From contig NC_135552.1 of NCBI RefSeq assembly GCF_964340395.1, positions 3,205,017 to 3,269,016 of the forward strand: a stretch of DNA of 64,000 bases, read 5' to 3'. Position numbers and translations under genes: made by a program. The notes below the pieces were generated by a model, which saw nothing but the letters and a program-made list of their open reading frames with translations, did not search any database and was not told the origin of the DNA. Below, one piece after another: positions 1-12,066 of this stretch (position 1 is the first letter of the stretch; each line of letters begins with the position of its first letter). The DNA comes from Glandiceps talaboti. Its lineage: Eukaryota; Hemichordata; Enteropneusta; Spengelidae.

Positions 1-512
1 AGCTAGCAAAGATACTAACAGGTATTATTAGATATAAATATTAAAAAAAAAGACTGGTTTTATTGGAGTGAACTTTTATGTCAATTATTTCATCCATTGT
101 ACAAACATTTTTAAACAGACCCACCGTCCGAAAAACAATTTCTTGTGAATCAAAACATTTACTAGTAATTATTATTATTAAAAAGATAAATAAATAAACA
201 AATAAAAAATAAATATATACTATTATAATAGTAATGATAACTCAGTGTGATATTGTCCTTAATATTGTTAATCAAAGTCATGTCAGTAAAACACATCTAT
301 ACCGTGATGTGACCAATCTGATCAATAAAGTTTACCTAATCAGTTGATACACTGCCTCTGCCAAATAGTCTGTTTTATACTACTAGTAGAAACATAACAA
401 AGGGCCATAAATATAGTATAAACCATGGTGCTGTGTTTCTGTTCATGGTGTGTTCCTTGTTGCAGTAAAGCTTACAAACAAACATAGTAAGATGACATAT
501 ATTGAAGATACA
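1..512. other. Probable PMS1 intron, no feature seen
   Basis: AT-rich sequence upstream of the 31-bp minisatellite. I could not identify an HMG-box exon here. Confidence 0.4.
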
Positions 513-792
513 GGTGATTATAATAGTCAATTGTATAACTCATGGTGATTATAATAGTCACTTGTATAACTCATGGTGATTATGTTAGTCAATTGTATAA
601 CTCATGGTGATTATAATAGTCAATTGTATAACTCATGGTGATTATAATAGTCACTTGTATAACTCATGGTGATTATAATAGTCACTTGTATAACTCATGG
701 TGATTATAATAGTCAATTGTATAACTCATGGTGATTATAATAGTCAATTGTATAACTCATGGTGATTATAATAGTCAATTGTATAACTCATG
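513..792 (+). repeat. 31-bp minisatellite, about 9 copies
   Basis: The unit starts GGTGATTATAATAGTCAATT. Copies differ mainly at AATT versus ACTT. It lies in the intron before the first visible PMS1 exon. Confidence 0.9.
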
Positions 793-948
793 CCTATATT
801 ATCAGAATTTTGCAAGTAATCTCGTTACACTAAGTTTCAATGTGTACGTATGAGGTCAGTTCTGGAAATGTAACATTTGCAAGAAGTACAATAAATGCAA
901 CTGAAATTTTGAGTTAAACATGTCAACATTTATTGTTCATTTGTGTAG

Positions 949-1039
949 ATACCAGGAAAAGGTGCACTCAGCAAAGAGACCACGGACTCCTCTTAATATT
1001 GCTTCTATGCAAAGAAGTAAAAGAAAAAAAGTTGAATTG
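949..1039 (+). CDS. PMS1: PMS1 exon 1 of 7 seen (end of HMG box, basic linker)
   Basis: The acceptor TTGTGTAG ends at 948 and the donor GTAATT starts at 1040. One base completes a codon from an upstream exon, then 30 codons read [20 protein letters not shown] and a basic KRKK stretch. The start matches the end of the PMS1 HMG box and the RPRTP-NIA part matches the linker that follows. The exon ends in phase 0, which fits the exon at 11224. It is the least conserved of the seven. Confidence 0.7.
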
Positions 1040-1067
1040 GTAATTTAAAAAGCATTATTCAAAACAG

Positions 1068-1127
<60 letters not shown>

Positions 1128-1366
1128 ATGCATTGGGTGTGTGTGTGTGCATGTGTGTGCATGCATTGGGTGTGTGTGTGTGTGTGTGTGTGTGTGCATG
1201 TGTGTGTGTGTGTGCATGTGTGTGTGTGTGTGCGTGTGTGTGTGTGTGTGTGCGTGTGTGTGTGTGTGTGTGTGTGCGTGTGTGCATGTGTGTGCATGCA
1301 TTGGGTGTGGGTGGGTGTGTGTGTGTGGTGTGGTGTGTGTGTGTGTGTGCATGTGTGTGCATGCAT

Positions 1367-1417
<51 letters not shown>

Positions 1418-4034
1418 GCGCATGTGTGCCTCTGCAAAGATGGATATTTGAACATGTACACAATTTCAAAATGTACAGCATGTGTACCTAAGTGGTGTAT
1501 GGCGTTTCATTAGGGCCTTTATTATGTACATCTTATTTGACTCGCCTCGACAACTTATTTGGCAACTCGACATCTTATTTGACTCGCCTCGACAACTTAT
1601 TTGGCAACTCGACATCTTATTTGACTCGCCTCGACAACTTATTTGGCAACTCGACATCTTATTTGACTCGCCTCGACAACTTATTTGGCAACTCGACATC
1701 TTATTTGATTCGTCTCAACAACTTCTTTGGCTCCTCGATAACTTATTTGCCTCGACAACTTCTTTGGCTCCTCGACAACTTATTTGACTCGCCTCGACAA
1801 CTTCTTTGGCTCCTCGATAACTTATTTAGTCAACATGTATGACGTTCTCTTGGAGGCGATATTTTAGCATCCCTAGCTCCCCTTCAGTAAATATGTGCTC
1901 TCTTGCGCAAACGTCACTTCGCGTCATACAAAATCTGCTGTTACGTCAAAGAGCGTCATCAAAGTTTTGTGTAGTTTTTTTGAAGAGTGACTGGTGGGTC
2001 CTCACAATGTTGACCCGGAAACGCGGAAGTAAATGTTATATAACCAAAGTATACGTTCTAAATATGTTGGAGAAAGAGATCAAACAGAGCTGTCCGAGAG
2101 GAGAGAGGACTTAATGATGGCTTACCGCTTTATCTCGAGAAGGAAACAACAGTGTATCGGATACGTCACGCGTGTCTAGTCTGTGGAGATTACATGTACT
2201 TTGTCACAGGTAGAGAAATTTAAACTTTATCTAAATATTCAATACGCTATTTATTATTTAATTATTTGTTGTGATCCCGTCCATTATTACTGTCTGACGA
2301 TCGTTCCGTGTACGTTCACGGTGACACAGCACAGTCAGTGTCACTTGTGAGCTAATAGTTCTATTCAGGCATCGTCATATTCAAAATATACCGTCAGCAT
2401 TGATAATAGTTTTGAATATCGTAAATACCAAATAACACCATTACTTATGACCCATCACCATTCTTGAATAGGATTAAGGGGTCGGTCAGTTCCTTCGGCC
2501 TGGGGGTGGGGGGAGGGGGTCACCCTGTTTTTGAAATTGCCAGTGTGGGGGGGGGGGGGGGTCATGCTGTTTTCAAAATTGTGGATAGGGGGGTCATTGT
2601 GTTTTGGATTGTGATGGAAGAAAAAAATCCTCTTTCTACAATGGCATATAGCCTTGTCTGAAATGTGGTACATGTCAATATTTGTTCTTCTCCCTGTTTC
2701 TTACATGATTTCTTTAAATATTCCTTATTAGTTCACGCATAACAATAAATATACATATACATGTATTACCTAGCTACCACACTAGTTACAGAACATGTCA
2801 TGTAAATGCTTGGCTGTTTCACAATCAGTGCTTCACTTATATTGCACTATGGGGCAAAAGTGAACTTGAAGGTTTTGTAATGGTAATCTTCATAGATAGT
2901 TTATAAAAGAAGTTAATCTAAAATGTTCATTACTCGTCACTATGAACTTGTCAGAAGGGATTAATACACTTTCTATTTTGGACACTACATGTTATTGACA
3001 CTACAAATCACCACATCTCATCAGATTCCAGTTTCTATTATACACTCGGTATGACAATTCCTAAAGTTCTCTAATGTACCGGTGACTTTACTGTACATGC
3101 AATATTAATGCCACTATACCAATGTTACAGGGCCATTTTTGTGTGACATGGGAAACTCATTTAAAACTTACATTTACGTTAGCTATTCGAAGCTTGGAAA
3201 TATTACCTCAAAGGCAATGAATAACCTAAACATTGTCTTAATAGAAGCCAAAAACTGCAGATCTGCCAGGGGGAAAACCCCAAGGACTCCCTCACCCCCA
3301 GAGGCCACTCTTGCATTCAACCAACAATCAGATGCACCAACAACCTGTCATAATGGTATTGAACTTTTCTTAAATATTTTCACCCAATTGTAATTTGAGA
3401 TGATATTGTCTTTTAAAGATGTGAAATGTTTGCCAAGGTAGTCTAACATTGCCTTAAACTCCAAATCTCCCCTAGCAATGATACTACCAGTAGATGTGCT
3501 GACCTTTACTACATGTATTTAATGATGCCATTTAACTGTTTAACTTTAAGAACATATTTCAACCCTATGTAAGTTATAGAGAATAGTTTCTGATACTTGA
3601 TGGTACTGTCTTGTAAAGCATGGATTGAGTTATTGCTTGAAAGGGTCTGAATAGACTAAAAAATGGCTTTTATAAGAGTAAAAATCCTCCAGGGCTTCTA
3701 GAGGGAGACCCCCTTGGACACCCCCCCCCCCCCACATGAGATGGACATATCCCAGTCTCAAGCTCTTCCCCTCTTACTGTCAAGATGTAAGTAAAAAACC
3801 TCCAGGGCTTATAGACCCCATAGGACCCCCCCCCCCCCCCCCAATGAGATATACATATTCCCTGCTCAAGTTTTCCCATACCTTTCACTGTCAAGATGCT
3901 ATTAAACTCCTTTTGGCCCTGTGTAGTCAATAATTATAATTATGATAGTGCTAACCCAGGATCTTATAAAGTAGATGCAAGACAGTCAAGCAGTCCACAC
4001 TGAGTCATGATCAAAAAATACCTGTTATGTGAAT

Positions 4035-4093
<59 letters not shown>

Positions 4094-7000
4094 GGGCGGG
4101 GGGTCAGCCTGTTTTTGGTTTTACAGATAGGGGGGTCAGTGACTTTTTGTCGGCCCAATTTAAGAATCCACCCCCCCCCCCCCCCCCCCCTCCAGGCTGA
4201 AGAAACTGACCGGTCCCTAAGCTCACAAGTGACTTTAAACTGTAATCATTAGCACATTCCTGATGTTGACTAAATTGTGTGATTTGTTTAACTGTTAGTT
4301 GTCAGCCCCAACAATTTTGGTTGATAAGTCTGCACATACTTTAGTGTAGTTACACGAGTATTATACTGAGGCTCAGTACAGAGTGCAATAGTGGCAAATG
4401 TTTGAGTGATAAATAACACAAATTATTATGATATATGTCATCAGTGACTGAAAGTGAAATAGTGTTTGGAAGTTTTTATTTTTTCGAACCAACAATTTTG
4501 TCTTGACCCTTTTGAACTTTTAAGGTCATGTCCCCAGATAACCAGCTGTGAAAATGTAACGAGATTAATACATGCGATACTGAGCTGCCAAGTGAATCTG
4601 TTTACAGGGACATGATGATGATGAGTGATAAATGCCAATGTTGTTATTTTGAGTTGTTATTTCCCTTTCCATTTTGTAGAGTGTAAAGTTGTAGTAGTGT
4701 TTATTTTCATTTTTCAATTCCAAAATGTTTTACATTCATTGCAGGTAATGCAAGCAATAATATCCAAACTGAAAGTTGTCAAATTGAGAAACATGTAATT
4801 CTACTTATGTTTTTTTTTTTAGCTGGGGGGGGGGGGGGGGGGGGGGTGTAAAAAGTGACCCTCCCTCAATTTTCTTTCTCCAACAAATGACCATGCCCTG
4901 TAAAAAGATTTTAATGAAAAACATTTTTAACTGCCTCTCTGTGGCATAGTTGTTAGAGCTCAAGATTAGTCGTCAGGAGGTCCTGGGTTCAATCCCACTA
5001 GAAACAGATAATTTTTCTGTAGTAAGATCCCACCACATTGATGATTTTTGAAGGCATCAGTTTGTGTTTGTATCAAAGCCTGTGTTTTGATCTATTGGCT
5101 GAGCTGAAGGCCGGAACTACCAAAGCCTAGATGGAGTGCACAACTGACAACCCCAGGGCTGATTGGTCAACATCTCAACTCCACCACATTATTGGGATGG
5201 GTTGTCGGTGGTCGAGTGGTTAAACCATCCGCCTCTTACCAATGCGGTCAGGGTTCGAACCCCGTACAGGGCTTGATTAAATTTCCCTACTGTAAGTAAG
5301 AAGAGTGTCGTTCAGTTTGACTCTGCCGAACAACGCAGGTTTCCTCCGGGTACTCCGGTTTCCTCCTGCATTAACACTGAACCCGTGGGGGATGGCCCTC
5401 ACTGGACTTCTTGGGAGACAAGCGTTCAATGCTTAAAGAACTATCCAGTATAAATAAAGATTATTATTATTACCAATATCTTGTAATGTTGTTCCCCCAT
5501 TACTACTGTGAGACCCACTCTGCTCCTCACACCAATTTCCATTTTCTAAACTATGGCCCTCCCTGAGGACCCATTTGGAAAAAGTACCCCCCCCCCCCCC
5601 ACCACACACACACACCTTATTATTTCTTAGGACTCTATTACATAGCTATTCTGTCACCAATTTCAACTATTGGTTCCTATTTTGAGTGTTTTTTTCATGT
5701 TCATTTTGAGATTAAAAATGATGATTCAACATTTTTCTGTTTGATGTTTTATGTTGACAGGTCAGCCTTCAAAGTTGTATTACTCGACAAATCCAGTTCC
5801 TTCTCTACACATGAGACATACAGTGTCACAATCCCCATCCACAGGCAGAATGGAAAGATATGAACAAATCATGCAGAGGTCAGAAAAAAAACTCAGTGGA
5901 CATCAGAGAGGTTCCCTTCTACATATTTTCCAGCAATAAAATTAAACCAGCTGATTCAGTAGCGAGTTTAATAGACACCGAGACTTTAAAAGAGGGACAT
6001 CGCACCATTTCAACACAGACAGTGCAGTGGTACAGATATTTCTCATGCAGAGATAATGAGACTTTATATATAGAGATTAATAATTTGAGAAATGCACCGA
6101 GACGGACTCAACAGAATCAGGAACAGTTTACTGTTTTTACTAAACCATTGATGTTAATAATGAAAAGGTGAAGTTTTATACCGGACTTAAATTTCACGAC
6201 AATAATGACTGTATTATATTCAGTCTGGTTGAAAGGTACATGTACAGTATTTACTAAATTTCAATAAGTATTGTTGGCAATGACAAAAACTTGGCTTGAA
6301 TTTTTGATTAGCTTAAAGCATAATTAGAATCGTTTGTGGCAAAGTATCCTGTTTCATCCTACTGCACTTCAGTTTTGTATCCTTTCATGGATGCTTCTTC
6401 AGGCTGACTGATGACACTCGTGCCCTTAGAGGTTGTTTTCATTACTTGTGTAATGACTCCTACTGAAAACCCCTCACTCACTTGTATTCTCTTTGGCTGA
6501 ATGAAGAATTAAAAAAATCTTTGGGAATTTATAAGTAATGGCCACCTATGCCTGAGTCCACTGTATTTTGAGACCCACATTTAGTAATTAGAGTCAACTA
6601 AGGGTAGCAATATTAGAATAAAATTGGGCATACCTATTAATTTGTGTTGTTTTGAAATATATACAAGGCCAAAGTACTAAACACCTATCACATCAGTATG
6701 CAGACATAGTAGCTAAGATGAAATGTAAGTCACCAGGCGTTCATCTTATAAATAAATATTTCTAGTTAATCACAGTTGTAGTTGTTGTTCTAAATAACCC
6801 CTCATTATCTCCTTTTAACTTTCTATTTTCACTTGTGGCCCATTGTCTTAACTTACATGTACACACAGTTATACATATGAGCATGTGTCCATAGGTGGAT
6901 GCATGGTTAGTATACTCCTTTTTACGGATTTCTCTGCAAAATCATTGTTTCAACCACTATATTTCCATCATTGGTCTCACTCTTAGATAATATAGTACTG

Positions 7001-10000
7001 CCTATGCTTCACATTTTACTGGCTACATTTAAAATTAGCTACATCCCTATGTACATCCATCCATCCATCCATTCACCCACCCACCCACCCATACATTACA
7101 TTACATTACATTACATTACATTTCATTACAGTACATTAAATTACATTACATTACATTACATTACATTACATTACATAATGTATAGAAACATGAAATAAAT
7201 CAAATTGAAAATTATATTTTAATATAAAAAACTTGCATACCCAACAAGGTAAGTATTACATCAGAATATTACATGATCATTCACAGTCAACAACAGTAAC
7301 ACATGTCAAATTCTCAGGATATAAAGCTGCAGGGCAGCAACTCAATATTCCATTCAGATGTAATGAAGGAGTTTACACAAGACTGGATCTTTCAGTCTAC
7401 AGATCCTCAAGTAAAGTACTGTAACAACAATGTAGAATGTGCTGCTCACACTAATATACTGAGGATAAATCATATGAATTCAAATTGTCCACCATCTTGA
7501 TTTCCATAGGTTCTTCTTATAGAATTCTTTGAATACAGCAGATTACCACTACCTTGAACATGCTAGACTGTTTATAGCATGGAAACGGTATGATTGCACT
7601 AAAGAAAAGCATATACACATATCTGCTTTATAGTGATGTGACTAAAATACACAGGAAAGGACTCTTCAATTCTTCAGTCAAGCTATTTTTGTCTATAATC
7701 ATACACACTACCTTAAAGTGGCCATACATGGATGAGGATTTATTTTGAATTGTTTATTTATAAAACAATGTTATCATGGCTTTCTTCAATGTGAAATAAT
7801 ACTGACCAAGTCTATGTAAGTCATTACATTGTAAAAAGCTAAAATAATGTGTAAAAAGTTTGATATTGTACATACAATAACAAACATGTTATACATTTGT
7901 TAATCTTTCAGAATTTAAGTTACAAACAAAGGACTTAACATATGTTGTTTCACATTGTTTTATAAATTTAAAATCCAAAATAAATAGCTAATCCTCATAT
8001 CCATATGGCCATTTTAATCCAGTTCAGTGACTGACGTGGGTAGAGTTTCAATGATTATCAATGACTGACTATAATATATACTTTTTACATAATGGATACA
8101 GCAACTGTCTTACACCGATTTTCATTGATTAACTAACACATACTCTTTTAACTGGATTCATAGACTGGGATTCAGAGACTGACATACACTAAGTTTCAAT
8201 GATTGTTCAGTGACTGTCTGACTTGCACAGAGTCACTAATAAAGTAACCAGTAGGCTTTGTCCCAGTCTAGTCTACAAATGTAGCTGTTTTTGATTTTCA
8301 CAGATGCCTCAATTCAAGCTAAAATAATAATGCAGCTAAATTGTTACACACAAAAAACAACTTCTTACAAATAATCACCACACAAAAATATGCAAAACAC
8401 AATTCACAGACATGTCTGGTTTTGCATAAAAATGGGGCGCTTTAATAACCAGCAAGATCAGAACTAAATGTATTAAATTGATTAAACAAAGCACTCCACC
8501 TTACAGTGAAAAATGGCAGAAAGGTACTGAAAACGGTGAGCTAGAAAATGATAAAACTTTGGAATTGCAAAACTTGAAAATTGTCTGTACACTGAGTAAC
8601 TGCAACCCTGGTGAGATTGTCTGTAGACTGAGTATGTGTAACCATGGCATGATAAGATTGCCTGTGGACTGAGTAACTGTGACCATGGCAATAAAATATC
8701 GTCTGTACCCTGATTAACTGCAACTGTGGTTGCAGTTAATCAATTATTATTGCAGTTAATTAATTTTGGTTCATCTAAGGCTTGTTTAACACCATGAGCA
8801 CAGCATTCACCAAGACCAGCCATGTAATCAGTGAGCTGCTACTATCTTTCCACCAATCTCAACAATCACTCATGGATTCAGTGGTTTCTTTATCAAGTGC
8901 TGACAATACAGGACCTAAAATAAATATATATTTTGTTAGCAGGTTACTAAAATACTGATTAGATATTTTATGCCTATATCAAAATAAGCTATGGTAAAAT
9001 ATTGTTTCTATTCATCTATGGCATGTTTATTTCTGTTTCACATGAAAACACTTGGCACAGTGAATCTCTGTTTGTTTTACTCCATGATTTCTAGGACGAG
9101 AATCTCAAAATCAATTAAGATTAGGGACAATTGATTTATCCTCAATATTATCATGCAATACAAAAACATTACAATTAATCAGCATAGATTAGAGATGATT
9201 AATTATATAGACTTCTGTTTATATTGTGCATGGAGTGCAAAGCATATTCAAACACTAGACTGCACACATGTATTCTATATTTGTTTCTTATAAAAGTGAT
9301 GTGATCATTATGGGATGTATGAATGTGACTTGAATCAGTGCCAGCTGTTTGTGTATACATATGACATGTATCTTATCAACATGTTGTTTTTTTAAAATGA
9401 TAAACATTTAATATTAAATTAAATATGATAAACAGTGTGATACAACAACTAAGTGAGTTCGTTAAATGTGTGCTACATAGCAATGATGCTTCTTTCAACT
9501 TCAAAACTGCTGGCACAATGTAATACTTGATTGGGATGTGGGAAGGCGGAGGGTGGTCTTCAAAAATAGTGTCAGCACCTTCGTTGACATTGTGAAGTGA
9601 CGCTACATATATGAGGAATAGTATATAAATTCTATAGTTTATGTAAATATAACCACTGCACTTCAAATTAGTTTTCAATTGAAAACATAGGCGAAAATCT
9701 TACCTGTGGCAGTGCCTCGCTACAATTACTAGTAGGAGTAGTACTAGTAGTCGTCGTCGTACGAGTCGTAGTTCATTGTGGACATACTAACGTAAACACT
9801 TCTTTCAAGTTTCACCCATCCTGACACAAATTGATTGAATGCCTCTAGGATATTCCACAGATCGATATCTGATTATTGATATAAATATGGATAATGACGA
9901 TGTGTCTTGTATTGTGAGATTTGTGATACTCTCGAGCAGCAACGTATGGTTTCTGAGTGGTATGCATACCGTCTGATGTATTTCCGGGTCATGATACAAC

Positions 10001-12033
10001 GGTACCTCTAGCCTACTGAAAAAGTATTCTAAGAATAATACATGTCACATTTGACTCGACTCCTTTTTCTGATGCTCGATAACTTATTTGGCATGGTAAA
10101 CATCTCCAGTGACTTGGGGTGTTCAAATTAGGTCTACCAGCAGAACGTGCGATAGAGTACTTGAATGAGATGTACACATGGCGAATATGCAGATGACGAC
10201 TCAAATAAGTTGTCGAGGCGAGTCAAATAAGTTATCGAGGAGCCAAAGAAGTTGTTGAGGCAAATAAGGTATCGAGGAGCCGAATAAATTGTTGAGGCGA
10301 GTCAAATAAGTTATCGAGACGAATCAAATAAGATGTCGAGTTGCCAAATAAGTTGTCGAGGCGAGTCAAATAAGATGTACATAATAAAGGCCCTAATGAA
10401 GCGCCATAGTGGTGTCAAATTAGTCAAATTTTGGGGGTTCATGGTCAATTTGGAATCTGCATATCAAGCCTGACCACAGCCATTTCTCTGTGAATGGCTT
10501 AAGTCCTTGGGCAATATTTAAACCATGGCAGTGCCCCCATCAACCTAACTGTATGATTTGGGCACATGCTTGGAGGTTGTAATACTTTAACCCCTATTGT
10601 ATGCTCCACAGTAAGTTTAGGAAGTATGAAAGGTTGTTGTGCTGTTATAGGTCCATGCCAGTGTTAAGTGTAAGTGTAATAGCAGTTATTAACACAGTGT
10701 GAGAAATCACAATATAAAAAACAAATTAATAAATTAATACACACTTCATTGTCCATATTTGAAACTCATTGTCAAAAAAGATGTTTAATATTGATAATTA
10801 TGAAAATAAGAATGCTAAACCAATGTTGTGGAAATACATCACATTCCAAAAAAAATATATGTAAAATGTCTATGCTGGAGTAAACAGCTCTCAATACATA
10901 ATATGTATATAGGGTGGGTGTAAATAACAATATCAAGCAATGATACACAGCTCATCATCTGATAACAACAGCGTGAAACACTGTAATGGCTCCTGAGTAT
11001 CTTGCTTGATATTGTGTTAGTAATATATATAATCACCTTCCAGATTAATTTCAGTGTTAATGGATTAATATATATATATTACAATCTAATGAAAATGGAT
11101 GACTTGCCCTTTAATCTTACAATGATTCTAAGTTAGTATCTAGATGAGGTGAAATTGGGAAAGAAGATGATGATCACATTGAAAGATGTCCTGATAACTC
11201 ATTCTGAATATTTACTTTTATAGTCACCCAATCAGACTTTGCTAGAGACAATGATGTCACCAAAACACAAGGCAACAACCAATCAAAATACAGAATCTAA
11301 AGTGTCGATCAAAGTGATTGATGTGCCCTTTGACATGGAGCTTCTCAGGCGAAATGATAGGAAATGTTCATCTGGCAGGTAAGCAGTCAGGTAGAAATTC
11401 TTATGGCCAATTTACTGTTGGAAAAGTTAAATCCTACATAAACTAATAGGCCATTGTCTATTTTTGTCTTAATATTTTGTTCTTTTATACTCTTGCTGCT
11501 AGACCCCTCAGGCTTTTCTGCTTACTGTCAAGGTGACCGAAGGTCGCTAGTGAGGGCGACAGCTCAGGCCTTCGCCTTCGATTGTGTGCCACCTTCAGAA
11601 ACAGAGTGTTGAGAGGAAAGCCTAAGGTCTAGCAGCTAGACTAGTTCTTTATTTGAATCTCATTCATTCTTGTCAGAATCTAGTAGAAGTAATTACTGTT
11701 TATGTTTTAAAATGTATTTTTATATTGTCATACAAATTTCACTTATGTCAAACACTTCCATGTGTTGTAAAGTAAAACTCACTTTTTGAGATTTACACTT
11801 GTTTACAATATACCGGTATATATGTATCTTTTGTGTTTTCTTCACCTGTCTGTCTGCCTGTCTGCATGTGTATGTCTGTCTGCATGTGTGTGTCTATCTG
11901 TGTCTGTCTGTCTGTCTCTCGATCTCTTTTTCTGTCTATGGTGAAATGTACATGTACATATTTAATATTTTTCAACTGTCTGTCTCTGGCTGTTCCTCTG
12001 TTTGTCTATCAAATTACTATTTCTCTGAGTTTC

Positions 12034-12066
<33 letters not shown>

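Larger units (their letters stand above)
1499..10407. mobile_element. 8.9-kb Foldback-like element with long tandem-repeat inverted ends and 8-bp TSD
   Basis: The left end ATGGCGTTTCATTAGGGCC (1499) and the right end GGCCCTAATGAAGCGCCAT (to 10407) are inverted copies. They continue inward as matching sequence for about 80 bp with one difference, then as different numbers of a 42-bp repeat. The element is flanked on both sides by exactly AGTGGTGT (1491-1498 and 10408-10415). Long inverted ends made of tandem repeats are typical of Foldback elements, and 8-9-bp duplications occur in the hAT, P, Merlin and Mutator groups. No transposase is recognisable inside. The interior holds a nested TAA-flanked element (2478-4217) and two SINEs. 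It lies in a PMS1 intron, which would be about 1.3 kb without it. Confidence 0.78.

Noticed and set aside
1045-1513. Overlapping long reading frames of His-Thr and Cys-Val repeats
   Set aside because: They are translations of a (TG)n/(CA)n microsatellite in several frames and on both strands; no gene signal.
3246-3393. Exon-like sequence with [13 protein letters not shown], which could look like a PMS1 linker exon
   Set aside because: The same sequence occurs at about 32930 and, inverted, at about 41560 inside the other copies of the TAA-flanked transposon, so it belongs to the element.
4942-5265. tRNA genes, because A and B boxes are present twice
   Set aside because: The arms do not fold into intact cloverleaves and both heads run into SINE bodies, one with a central conserved domain and ATT tail.
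5761-6174. Possible PMS1 exon after acceptor ATGTTGACAG
   Set aside because: From the phase-0 end of exon 949-1039 it hits a stop after 17 codons. The exon at 11224 joins 949-1039 in frame and matches the family order. It also lies inside the inserted 8.9-kb element.
7279-7500. Second exon-like stretch ([20 protein letters not shown]) after an acceptor-like TTCACAG
   Set aside because: Phase does not fit the PMS1 exons, no family similarity is visible, and it lies inside the transposon-like element.
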